Origin: Baia soyae
GTDB taxonomy: Bacteria > Bacillota > Bacilli > Thermoactinomycetales > Thermoactinomycetaceae
Length of the DNA stretch: 54,181 nt
Reading direction: 5' to 3'
Assembly (NCBI RefSeq): GCF_004341445.1
Contig: NZ_SLXV01000018.1
Span: 1-54,181 of the forward strand
Shown here: positions 33,746-42,837 of the stretch, one piece after another
Numbering within the stretch: position 1 is the stretch's first letter
How the letters are laid out: every line of letters starts with the position of its first letter
Position numbers and translations under genes: made by a program
The notes under the pieces: generated by a model
Database searches by the model: none
What the model saw: the letters and a program-made list of their open reading frames with translations, nothing else
Told to the model about the DNA's origin: nothing

Positions 33746-34467
33746 TGTGACTGAACCCTTCTTGTATAAAATAAATACCCACCAGCCAACAACGCTGTGG
33801 CCACCCCAACCATTACTCCTTCCACATCATGCCCGGCTGTTTGTGGGAGCTTTCCACCTTGTTCTGTCTTAGGTAGAGGGGCATTCGTACTTACAGCAGG
33901 AGCTGAGGTAGAAGCTTGTTTATTCACTTCTGAGGATGTAGATACTTGCTTTGGCTGTTTAGAAACTGCACGTTGTCTTTGATCTTCTTTTTTGGAAGAA
34001 GAGTTAATTTTTTCCTTGTTAAAGCTAACTAAGGGGGCACTCTCCTTCACTTTCGATTCATCTTGAGCACGTTCTACTTTCTTCTCATAAGTGGGAGTTG
34101 TTTGGTTTGATTTAGGTGGCGTGGAAGGTGCTACAGGAAGAATCTCCTTCGAATCAGCATTTGACCCTGAATCCTTTGGAGCCGTATTCCTTTCAAATGT
34201 GGAAACGCTAGGCTTCACTTCTGCTTGCTGGGAAGGTTTCGTACTCCATGGAACTTGATCAATCGCTCCATCATCCATCGATAAAGACCCTTTCGCAAAT
34301 GCGCTCCCCGCCCCCATAGTCAAGCCCGTCGCTACACAAAGTACTAACAAAGTTGTAAGAGATAACTGTTTTTTGGGAGGAGATAATGTAGTGGGCTCCA
34401 ATAATCGATTTTTATCCTTATCAATTTGGAACATTCCCAAAACTAATTTCGGACCTTTATCCATCAT
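33742..34467 (-). CDS. LPxTA cell-wall-anchored surface protein
   Basis: The 241-residue secreted protein has a signal peptide with a long N-region (hydrophobic 36-55, probable cleavage after SAFA at 58). A Ser/Lys/Pro-rich stalk with no folded domain follows (60-196), then a sorting signal LPQTA at 207-211, a membrane segment (217-234) and a basic tail RRVQSQ. A second LPKTE lies just before it (198-202). AAGGAGG precedes two neighbouring ATGs; the second (34464) has the better spacing. As first gene of the operon and with the sortase coupled to it, it is probably the sortase's dedicated substrate, perhaps a wall anchor for the secretion machine. Confidence 0.83.
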   Translation of the reverse strand: MMDKGPKLVLGMFQIDKDKNRLLEPTTLSPPKKQLSLTTLLVLCVATGLTMGAGSAFAKGSLSMDDGAIDQVPWSTKPSQQAEVKPSVSTFERNTAPKDSGSNADSKEILPVAPSTPPKSNQTTPTYEKKVERAQDESKVKESAPLVSFNKEKINSSSKKEDQRQRAVSKQPKQVSTSSEVNKQASTSAPAVSTNAPLPKTEQGGKLPQTAGHDVEGVMVGVATALLAGGYLFYTRRVQSQ

Positions 34468-34735
34468 TTAACCTCCTTCTAGTTGAACCAACAGAATACA
34501 TCATTTTCACGTGTTCGCCACGGCACAATTTCTAGTTCTTTCCTTATCTTATTACAAATTAAATGTCTTTTTCAACAACTTTTCATATTTTTTGTAGTTT
34601 ATTGACAACTCGTGTATCGCTTTACAACAATGGGATGGCGGCTTCGAAAAATGGAGAATTTTGTTGTTTTGTCTCCTTTCTATTAAAAAATGAATATTGC
34701 TTTATCTGAGGATTATTTTGGGCTTCAAGATAAAG
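34468..34735. other. Promoter region of the secretion operon
   Basis: Upstream (right) of the LPxTA gene lies an AT-rich, gene-free stretch. A leftward TTGTTG/TAATAA pair with 18-base spacing lies near 34550-34580 and a TTGTCA occurs further upstream, but neither is a convincing match. No operator repeat is obvious. The stretch to 34885 also holds a terminator for the radical-SAM gene. Confidence 0.35.
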
Positions 34736-34781
34736 AAACACTCCTTACATACATATGCTTCTATGTGTGTAAAGAGTGTTT
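34736..34781 (-). terminator. Terminator of yfkAB
   Basis: AAACACTC.TTACATACATA and TATGTGTGTAA.GAGTGTTT pair over about 20 bases with two mismatches, followed on the minus strand by TTTCTTTAT. It lies about 105 bp beyond the yfkAB stop. Confidence 0.65.
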
Positions 34782-34885
34782 TAAGGTGGGTGATGATAGC
34801 TATTGGGGCAATCCCAGGGTAGTTGTATCTGACCACAACTCAATAGTGAGCCTGCGAAGATGTGAAAAGCATGTCCGCTCCGTGC

Positions 34886-36028
34886 TTATACAATCTTCAC
34901 TAATCCTTCAGCACTGCGTTTGGTAAAATCCCAGTTATTATAGTAGGCATTCGCTACTAGGATATTAGGACCTGTACATTTGGCTTGTTCGCAGTAGCAA
35001 TGATACTTTTTCGCTAATGGATGTTGTAGCCATCGATCAAAGATATCTGATAATCGATCGTGGTGGATGTTTCCTAGGGATGGGACGTCTCCAAAGTCGG
35101 TTACGATGATATCTCCGGTAAACCCATTTACATTTAGACGGTTACGTCCATCGGGATCTTGGCGAACGGTGACATTGGGTGTTTCGTGTAACTGGGTGTA
35201 AAGGCCACGATGCTGGCGATCATCACTGCATGGGAAAAAGGGAAGGGTTCCAAATAAAATCCATGTATTCGGATCACGGACCTCTAGTAGACGATGAATG
35301 GCTTCTTCATACTGCTCTAATGAGATCAGATCCGCATGACGGGCAAAGTCGCTTGGATAAAGAGGATGAACCTCATGCCGTGCACATCCCATCTCTACCA
35401 GATCGTGATGCATTTGATCAATAAATTGAGAGGTAAAGGGACTTAATAAAGACTCCCCAGAGACAAACACACCCGCCTTGGCTAACGCCCGTGAGTTTTC
35501 TTTCATTCTCCCAAACAAGGTCTCAGCCGCTTTTATATCCACTTCTCTACCCATTTTTGCAAACACAATCCGGTGAAAATCATGTACATCTCTATAGTTG
35601 TATGAAATATGAAGAACATCTAAATCCTCAATCCAATCTTCATAACGCGATAGGGGTAGAGTAAGATTAGAATTCAGTTGTGTATAAATCCCTCTTGATT
35701 TTGCATATTTCAATAATGGTTGAATGGTTTCCTTGACCACTTTCGGACTCACAATCGGTTCCCCGCCCGTAATACTGATCGTTTGTAACGTATCAATCTC
35801 GTCTAGTCTCCGGATTAATAACTCGACTGGAATCGCAGCCCCTTCTCTTTCGACCAACTCTTCTCCCACCGCACAATGCTCACATCGTAAATTACATAAA
35901 TTCGTTACCGTAAATTCAACACTTGTTAACTCGTAACGCCCTTTGGCCAGGCGGGTATGCCATGCATCCCAAGGGTCAAACTGAGGCGAAATACGGCTTT
36001 TGATTCGAAAGTTCTCGTGCTGTTCCAT
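34886..36028 (-). CDS. yfkAB: Radical SAM/CxCxxxxC protein YfkAB
   Basis: The 380-residue protein carries the radical-SAM cluster motif C45-NLR-C49-EH-C52, the SAM-binding TGGEP segment and a C-terminal CYCEQAKC (Cys344, 346, 351). That C-terminal CxCx4C is the defining motif of the YfkAB family, about the same length as the B. subtilis protein. Its reaction is not established. No peptide substrate gene is adjacent, which argues against a RiPP-maturation role here. It is monocistronic, between the secretion operon and the ABC-F gene. Confidence 0.88.
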   Translation of the reverse strand: MEQHENFRIKSRISPQFDPWDAWHTRLAKGRYELTSVEFTVTNLCNLRCEHCAVGEELVEREGAAIPVELLIRRLDEIDTLQTISITGGEPIVSPKVVKETIQPLLKYAKSRGIYTQLNSNLTLPLSRYEDWIEDLDVLHISYNYRDVHDFHRIVFAKMGREVDIKAAETLFGRMKENSRALAKAGVFVSGESLLSPFTSQFIDQMHHDLVEMGCARHEVHPLYPSDFARHADLISLEQYEEAIHRLLEVRDPNTWILFGTLPFFPCSDDRQHRGLYTQLHETPNVTVRQDPDGRNRLNVNGFTGDIIVTDFGDVPSLGNIHHDRLSDIFDRWLQHPLAKKYHCYCEQAKCTGPNILVANAYYNNWDFTKRSAEGLVKIV

Positions 36029-36058
36029 GGGTCTCTCCCTTTTTTTCTAATCAATATG

Positions 36059-36086
36059 AAAAACCAGCCCTCCATTCAGCTGGTTT
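36059..36086 (-). terminator. Terminator of the ABC-F gene
   Basis: AAACCAGC and GCTGGTTT form an 8-bp stem with a 10-base loop, and on the minus strand TTTTTC follows. It sits 12 bp after the stop codon of the ABC-F gene. Confidence 0.7.
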
Positions 36087-36098
36087 CCCACAAGTTGG

Positions 36099-37844
<1,746 letters not shown>

Positions 37845-37894
37845 TCATATTTATCACCGTAACATTACACTTACATTACAAATAGACGAAACAT

Positions 37895-37923
37895 GGGACA
37901 TCTTCATCCTCACCATGTAGAAT
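37895..37923 (+). promoter_or_regulatory. Possible sigma-A promoter of the 29-residue gene
   Basis: GGGACA (37895-37900), a 17-base spacer and TAGAAT (37918-37923) lie 45 bp upstream of the micro-gene start. Two CATTACA copies precede it. Confidence 0.35.
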
Positions 37924-37968
37924 ACAAGTATCAAATCCAAACGGACAATCTTTTAGGAGGAAACAGCA

Positions 37969-38058
37969 ATGAGAGAAATGACTGGCTTATTAAACGGACT
38001 TTTACTAAGTATTCCAATGTGGAGCCTGATCGTTCTAGCTGTTCACTTCCTTTTTTAA
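37969..38058 (+). CDS. 29-residue membrane peptide
   Basis: ATG with a perfect AGGAGG site 7 bases upstream encodes MREMTGLLNGLLLSIPMWSL.. ending VHFLF, essentially one membrane helix. A candidate promoter stands upstream and a strong terminator follows, so it is a complete small transcription unit. Not recognised; such micro-proteins are often missed in annotation. Confidence 0.6.
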   Translation: MREMTGLLNGLLLSIPMWSLIVLAVHFLF

Positions 38059-38083
38059 TAAATATATAAATGGAATCTCATAG

Positions 38084-38117
38084 AAAAAAAGCTCATCCTC
38101 CATTGATGAGCTTTTTT
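38084..38117 (+). terminator. Terminator after the 29-residue gene
   Basis: AAAAAAAGCTCATC and GATGAGCTTTTTT form a stem of about 13 bp with a 7-base loop; the T tract continues to 38117. Confidence 0.85.
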
Positions 38118-38146
38118 CTTTACGCAAAATAATATGAACACATTGC

Positions 38147-38174
38147 ACACCACTGGGCACTTGCGAATAGTCTA
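38147..38174 (+). promoter_or_regulatory. Sigma-K-like promoter of the collagen-propeller gene
   Basis: AATAGTCTA (38166-38174) matches the sigma-K -10 consensus CATAnnnTA except for its first base, with AC at 38147-38148 17 bases upstream. It resembles the site before the other collagen-like gene. Confidence 0.3.
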
Positions 38175-38212
38175 GACAGAACAAATAGACGGATGCCTAG
38201 TGAGGTGTGGAG

Positions 38213-40489
38213 ATGTCTCAAGCCAATATTCCTAATATCAGCCCTACGATCTCGATTACTCGAGACAATGCGATCAACCTGCTGTTAGCCTCGATTGCAA
38301 TGGAGGAGATAGGGCTTAGTCATATTATCAATGCTGAGGGCGAGAAGATACAGTATGTCTTAGGAACCTTACCAGGAGTCACTTCTCCCCAACCTGCTAC
38401 GATTAGTGACATACTCTTAATGAATAAAAGTGTTCGCAATACGATTCGAGAATTAGCAAAAAAAGAATGGGTTCTCCAAGAGAAGTTAGAGAGTGTCCTC
38501 CGTATAGCGGGTACCCCAAAGCCTAGATTCTGTATGCCTAGCGCTATTCGTACCAAAAGCACCACAAGACAAGTGGAATCAACCAAACCAACCAAATCCA
38601 TAGAAGCGACAGAAGAAGCATGTGCAACAGACAGCAGTCAAATTCAAATTCAAACATCCATCCATTCAGATGGAGATGAAATTATTTCAATATCCTCTAT
38701 AAAGAACATCGATTGTCCATCTGAACCCTCATCCCATAAAATCACACCCCATTCCGAAGCTTCAAGACTTGAAAAAACATATACAGATATCATGGAAACA
38801 ACGAAAGAAACATGCATTAACGAGAAGACCGGCTCGATCAAGGACACGGACGACGACAAAATGCCAAAATCAACGACCACGGTAGGACCCCAAGGATTAG
38901 TAAGAACGACTCGATTATCAGGAGCTATCGGATCAATCTGGACCCAACTAGTCAGACCGAAGATGGTACCTGGGATATCGGAGGTATTGGGTGCAATCGG
39001 ACCACCGGGTCCCCAAGGATCGGCGGGAACCAAGGGAGTAACAGGGCCTCAAGGACCTGCTGGACCCCAAGGGCCACCGGGTCCCACTACATCCGGTTCT
39101 CTCACTGGATCCACTGGGCCGCCCGGAGTAATCGGCTCGCCAGGCAACACTGGACCAACCGGACCTCAAGGGCCGCCGGGTCCCACTACATCCGGTTCTG
39201 CCATTGGCTCAACTGGACCCACTGGAGAAAGAGGTGCTCCTGGAAACACCGGATCCACTGGACCTCAAGGGCCTGCCGGACCCATTTCTGCCACTGGTGC
39301 AACTGGGCCGCCGGGAGAAATGGGAACTCCTGGGAGCAAAGGAGCAACTGGACCTCAAGGGCCTGCCGGACCGACTGGACCGACCGGACCGACTGGAGAA
39401 AGGGGGACTCCTGGGAACAAGGGAGAGCCTGGACCTCAAGGACCTGCCGGACCCACTGGAGATACTTCTCCCACTGGCGCAACAGGAGCAACTGGTCCAC
39501 CCGGTCCCCAAGGACCTGCTGGACCACCGGGATCTGCCTCTTTCAGAGGTGCAACTGGACCCACTGGGCCTTCTGATGCCCCCTTATCAACCATATATGT
39601 CAGCAATTCTGACAGCAATAATGTCTCCATCATCGACAGAATGACCCACATGATCGTCTCAACGGTACCCGTGGGCAATAACCCCAAAGGAGTAGCAGTC
39701 AACACCACCACTAATCGGATCTATGTAGCCAATTTTGACGATAGCACCGTCTCTGCCATTGATGGAAATACTCATACAGTTGTCTCCACGTTTACAGTAG
39801 GAGTAGATCTATCCGTACTAAGCGTCGACTCTGCTAGAAATCGAATCTACGGAATTACCCAATCAAAAAATAATCTCTATGTAATCGATGGCGTCACTTA
39901 TACCGTATTTGTTATTGTTCCAGTAGGCACAGGCCCCGAAGGAGTGAGTGTGAATTCTGTTACGAACCGGATCTATGTAGCAAATGCCGTTGATAATAAC
40001 GTCTCCGTCATTGATGGAATGACCTTTACTGTATCTACCGTAATTCCTGTAGGAAACAGCCCCACACACATGGGAGTAAACGAACTCTCCAATTGTATCT
40101 ATGTTCTCAATAGTCTCGATGATACGATCTCTACAATAGATGGAAATTCCCACACGGTCCTCGCCACGATTCCAGTAGGAAGTATGTTATTTTTAGACAG
40201 CGGAACAGGGATTGGAGTGAACTCCCACACAAACTGTATTTATATAGCCAACGGGCTTGATAATAACGTCTCAGTTATCAGTGGGAACACCCATACCGTC
40301 GTCACCACCATTCCCGTAGGCAACAATCCAATCGGAATGAGCGTAGACCTCATTGCCAATCAGATCTTTGCAGTTAATAATGTAGATGACAATGTCTCTG
40401 TTCTCGATGGAAACTCACATCTGATCATCACCACCATTACCGTTGGTTCTGCTCCAACCTCAGTGGGAATGGGTGTAACCCGATCGTAA
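38213..40489 (+). CDS. Collagen-like protein with a seven-bladed YVTN propeller head
   Basis: ATG 38213 follows GAGGTG, giving 758 residues. Residues 1-95 share the leader domain of the gene at 12380 ([42 protein letters not shown]). A low-complexity Ser/Thr/Lys segment extends to about 225. Interrupted Gly-X-Y repeats (about 225-460) contain the recurring [13 protein letters not shown] units. The last about 300 residues hold seven YVTN-type repeats ([20 protein letters not shown] and the like), exactly one full beta-propeller. The absence of a signal peptide and the sigma-K-like promoter suggest a spore-surface filament with a propeller instead of a BclA head. A possible promiscuous adhesin. 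Confidence 0.82.
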   Translation: MSQANIPNISPTISITRDNAINLLLASIAMEEIGLSHIINAEGEKIQYVLGTLPGVTSPQPATISDILLMNKSVRNTIRELAKKEWVLQEKLESVLRIAGTPKPRFCMPSAIRTKSTTRQVESTKPTKSIEATEEACATDSSQIQIQTSIHSDGDEIISISSIKNIDCPSEPSSHKITPHSEASRLEKTYTDIMETTKETCINEKTGSIKDTDDDKMPKSTTTVGPQGLVRTTRLSGAIGSIWTQLVRPKMVPGISEVLGAIGPPGPQGSAGTKGVTGPQGPAGPQGPPGPTTSGSLTGSTGPPGVIGSPGNTGPTGPQGPPGPTTSGSAIGSTGPTGERGAPGNTGSTGPQGPAGPISATGATGPPGEMGTPGSKGATGPQGPAGPTGPTGPTGERGTPGNKGEPGPQGPAGPTGDTSPTGATGATGPPGPQGPAGPPGSASFRGATGPTGPSDAPLSTIYVSNSDSNNVSIIDRMTHMIVSTVPVGNNPKGVAVNTTTNRIYVANFDDSTVSAIDGNTHTVVSTFTVGVDLSVLSVDSARNRIYGITQSKNNLYVIDGVTYTVFVIVPVGTGPEGVSVNSVTNRIYVANAVDNNVSVIDGMTFTVSTVIPVGNSPTHMGVNELSNCIYVLNSLDDTISTIDGNSHTVLATIPVGSMLFLDSGTGIGVNSHTNCIYIANGLDNNVSVISGNTHTVVTTIPVGNNPIGMSVDLIANQIFAVNNVDDNVSVLDGNSHLIITTITVGSAPTSVGMGVTRS

Positions 40490-40513
40490 ACTCCTTCAAT
40501 AGATATATTGAAC

Positions 40514-40557
40514 AACAACACTGGCTCTCCATAGTCATAGCCAGTGTTGTTTTTTTG
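40514..40557 (+). terminator. Terminator of the collagen-propeller gene
   Basis: AACAACACTGGCT and AGCCAGTGTTGTT form a perfect 13-bp stem, followed by seven T residues. Confidence 0.9.
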
Positions 40558-40638
40558 CCTCTATGCCCGATATAATAAAGCCAGTAGACTAAACGTAAAA
40601 CAAGTAAGAAGTTATTTAATTTAATAGAGGTGAGAACC

Positions 40639-41067
40639 GTGGTAGAATCCCTATGGCTCCAATGGGGCTACACCTTGTTTTGGGTAGCACTTTTTGGAGT
40701 TATGTGTATTGGCGGCTTTTTTATGTTCCGTAAATTTCTAAAACGATTACCCAAGCAAGATGGTCGTTCTGAGCTCGATTGGCAGGAACACTATATCAAC
40801 GAAACACTACATCTCTGGACAGACGAAAAAAAAGCCCTCCTTCGGGATCTAGTTGCACCCGTTCCGGAATTATTCCGTGATATAGCCAAACAAAAAATCG
40901 CTGGCAAAATAGGTGAGATCGCCTTGGCTGAGAAAGCTGAGGAATTAAAAGAAGAATACATCATCCGTGGGTACATCCTAGCCACTCCCAAAAGAGATCA
41001 CAAATGGCTAAAACAAACCTTACAAAAAAAACAGATCGATCTACAGCCGTATCAGCATTTGTTTTAA
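40639..41067 (+). CDS. DUF2621 membrane-anchored protein (YneK-like)
   Basis: From GTG 40639, 5 bases after GAGGTGA, the protein has 142 residues. One membrane helix (about 9-30) is followed by a cytoplasmic helical domain with FRKFLKRLPKQDGRSELDWQEHYINE and a Lys/Glu-rich middle. The pattern matches the DUF2621 family, which includes B. subtilis YneK. The function is unknown. An earlier GTG at 40630 overlaps the ribosome binding site and is less likely. Upstream of the cold-shock gene, with no terminator between. Confidence 0.7.
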   Translation: MVESLWLQWGYTLFWVALFGVMCIGGFFMFRKFLKRLPKQDGRSELDWQEHYINETLHLWTDEKKALLRDLVAPVPELFRDIAKQKIAGKIGEIALAEKAEELKEEYIIRGYILATPKRDHKWLKQTLQKKQIDLQPYQHLF

Positions 41068-41092
41068 ATCGCATTTTCTTTTTCTGCTTTTG

Positions 41093-41121
41093 TTGTTATT
41101 TTTCACGTTGTATGGTAGGAT
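41093..41121 (+). promoter_or_regulatory. Promoter and long leader of the cold-shock gene
   Basis: TTGTTA (41093-41098), a 17-base spacer and TAGGAT (41116-41121) give a transcription start near 41128. The resulting leader of about 130 bases is gene-free, as is usual for cold-shock mRNAs, where the leader refolds at low temperature. Confidence 0.55.
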
Positions 41122-41259
41122 ACGTGTATTACGTTAAAAAGTGGTTGGGAATCAAGTTTCACCTTGTGTGGCCTCTTGTACGTTGAAACAATAGGTTCAT
41201 CAATAGGTTTAAACGCTTGACTGTTTGTCCGCTTTTTAATGAAGAAGGAGGCCCCAAGC

Positions 41260-41466
41260 ATGAAGGGTAAAGTAAAATGGTTTAACGCTGATAAAGGTTA
41301 TGGTTTCCTTGAGCGCGAAGACGGTGGCGATGTATTCGTACACTATAGCGCAATCCAAACCGAAGGTTTCAAAACTCTCGAAGAAGGCGAGCCAGTTGAG
41401 TTCGACATCGTTGAGGGAGACCGTGGTCCACAATCCGCTAACGTTCATCGTTTGAACGTTCGTTAA
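41260..41466 (+). CDS. Cold-shock protein (CspA/CspB family)
   Basis: A 68-residue OB-fold protein that binds single-stranded RNA and DNA as an RNA chaperone. ATG 41260 follows AAGGAGG by 8 bases; the upstream part of the frame is leader. RNP1 is KGYGFLERE and RNP2 is DVFVHYSAI. Length and the [15 protein letters not shown] start are canonical. Long leader and own promoter and terminator. Confidence 0.97.
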   Translation: MKGKVKWFNADKGYGFLEREDGGDVFVHYSAIQTEGFKTLEEGEPVEFDIVEGDRGPQSANVHRLNVR

Positions 41467-41479
41467 TTCGGACTATAAG

Positions 41480-41510
41480 AAAAAGCACTCTCATGTTGAG
41501 GGTGCTTTTT
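41480..41510 (+). terminator. Terminator of the cold-shock gene
   Basis: AAAAAGCACTCTC and GAGGGTGCTTTTT form a stem of about 12 bp with one mismatch and a T run. Confidence 0.9.
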
Positions 41511-41678
41511 CCTTTGTTTTCAAGGGTTTTCAAGATTACATAACAAAGCTTTATCGAGCTTATTATGGGGAAAAAGTGAATTTGCAACCAAATTGCAAAC
41601 GAGGTGCAAACCGCTCCTGTATATGAACGAAACTTGTGGGAAATTATACTATCAATCATATATAGAGGCGGGATTGTT

Positions 41679-42065
41679 TTGAAGAAAAGATTGCTCCTTC
41701 TACTCCTCATGATATCTATCATCGGTATCATCGTGGGTTGCAACAGTACAAATGAACGTGTTATCTATCAAGAGAGACAAGCCAACAATACACTAAACGA
41801 GAAAAAAGAGATCTCAGATAAAGAAAAAATCGATCGCATCAACCAATATATCGGCATGATTGACTGGAAGACCTCCACTCCTGCAAGGACCAAGCCAGAG
41901 AATTTTCAACTCTGGTTCTCGAAAAACAAGAAAGAAGACGTACCCCTTGAGAAGAAATATTTCATCTGGTTTAACGAGAACTGGGAAGCAGAAATCACAT
42001 TCGATACAAAATACGGTCTACTCCCTCATAAAGAATCCCTAGAACTAAAAAAGTTGTTACAGTAA
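41679..42065 (+). CDS. Small lipoprotein, unknown function
   Basis: A frame starting at TTG 41679 (weak AGGCGGG site) encodes 128 residues, beginning with a lipoprotein signal: KKRLLLLLLMISIIGIIVGC, lipobox IVGC with Cys21. The mature part is charged, without a domain I recognise (WKTSTPARTKPENFQLWFSK, WFNENWEAEITFD). It would sit on the outer face of the membrane. No obvious partner; it precedes yunC, convergently. Confidence 0.7.
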   Translation: MKKRLLLLLLMISIIGIIVGCNSTNERVIYQERQANNTLNEKKEISDKEKIDRINQYIGMIDWKTSTPARTKPENFQLWFSKNKKEDVPLEKKYFIWFNENWEAEITFDTKYGLLPHKESLELKKLLQ

Positions 42066-42083
42066 TCCCCCACGAAACAAAAC

Positions 42084-42133
42084 AGAAAAGAGCTTTTTTG
42101 AACGACACTCGCCGCTCAAAAAAGCTCTTTTCT
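42084..42133. terminator. Bidirectional terminator between the lipoprotein gene and yunC
   Basis: AGAAAAGAGCTTTTTTGA and TCAAAAAAGCTCTTTTCT form a perfect 18-bp stem with a 14-base loop. Confidence 0.9.
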
Positions 42134-42142
42134 ATATGCTTA

Positions 42143-42454
42143 CTACATCATTCGTAGAAGTGCTTCTTCTCCCACCATACCAGCTGTGATTCCGAAATCC
42201 TCAGCTGTGTGAGTCACAGACTCAAGAGGTGCAGTCAGCAATTCGTCTAATGTCTTTACACCCACTGCCCGAGCTGCGATAATTTGACGATCACTTAACC
42301 GTTCATTTAATAAACCTACATCCAACGCGCCGCACATGATGTATCCTTTATCTGTGGTAATGACGAGAAGGGTTGTTTTGGGTAATTTCACTTCTATGCC
42401 CATCGCGACTGATTCACCAATATAGATTGGCTTCATTTGAATCAAATCAAACAC
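42143..42454 (-). CDS. yunC: YunC family protein (DUF1805)
   Basis: The 103-residue protein matches YunC closely in pattern: VKLPKTTLLVITTDKGYIMCGALDVGLLNERL, then IIAARAVGVKTLDELLTAPLESVT. A conserved Cys in the YIMCGALDV motif is the only obvious functional residue. No established function. It is downstream of yunD, as in B. subtilis, with one small gene between. In B. subtilis it stands next to yunB; here 22 kb separate the two. Confidence 0.9.
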   Translation of the reverse strand: MFDLIQMKPIYIGESVAMGIEVKLPKTTLLVITTDKGYIMCGALDVGLLNERLSDRQIIAARAVGVKTLDELLTAPLESVTHTAEDFGITAGMVGEEALLRMM

Positions 42455-42531
42455 CCCATTTACGGATCTATATCCTATTATATGTCGATCCCGCCCAAAG
42501 AGTGCTGATGAACATAAGTTCCCTATAAAAG

Positions 42532-42792
42532 TTAATGAATACGTGTTGGAATGGCGGGTACTGGCTTATACGGAGAAATTTTCCCATCTTGTACCATCTT
42601 CATTTTTAACATCTCCACCAGATAAATCCCCATCATCTGATTTACTTCTTCGTCACCCATATTTTGAATCAGTTGAATCATATTTTCACGTGATTGGTCT
42701 TCTAACAGATTTAGGACGATGGTAATCACATCATCTTCATCATCACAAAGCTGATCACGATAAAGTTCATAAATATCATTTACGAAACTCAA
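42532..42792 (-). CDS. Small acidic cytosolic protein (DUF6154-like)
   Basis: The 86-residue protein is acidic and helical: FVNDIYELYRDQLCDDEDDV at the start and NMGDEEVNQMMGIYLVEMLKMKM at the end. The pattern resembles DUF6154 proteins of Bacillales that accompany yunC/yunD, but I am not certain of the family number. Sits between yunC and yunD on the same strand, probably in one operon. AGGAGGACTCC-like site upstream of the ATG (GAGGAGTCCTC on the other strand). Confidence 0.6.
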   Translation of the reverse strand: MSFVNDIYELYRDQLCDDEDDVITIVLNLLEDQSRENMIQLIQNMGDEEVNQMMGIYLVEMLKMKMVQDGKISPYKPVPAIPTRIH

Positions 42793-42837
42793 GAGGAGTC
42801 CTCCTTTTCATCTATCAAAAACATCTATTGGTTCGTA

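Noticed and set aside
34690-34926. Rightward 78-codon frame next to the radical-SAM gene
   Set aside because: It runs through the yfkAB terminator hairpin and into the opposite strand of yfkAB, and lacks a ribosome binding site.
34886-36028. Radical-SAM RiPP maturation cluster
   Set aside because: No precursor peptide, RRE protein or exporter is adjacent, and the CxCx4C end identifies the YfkAB family.
38880-39030. Possible frameshift in the collagen region of the propeller gene
   Set aside because: The irregular stretch stays in frame and other frames hit stops at once; it is better read as degenerate linker than as sequence error.
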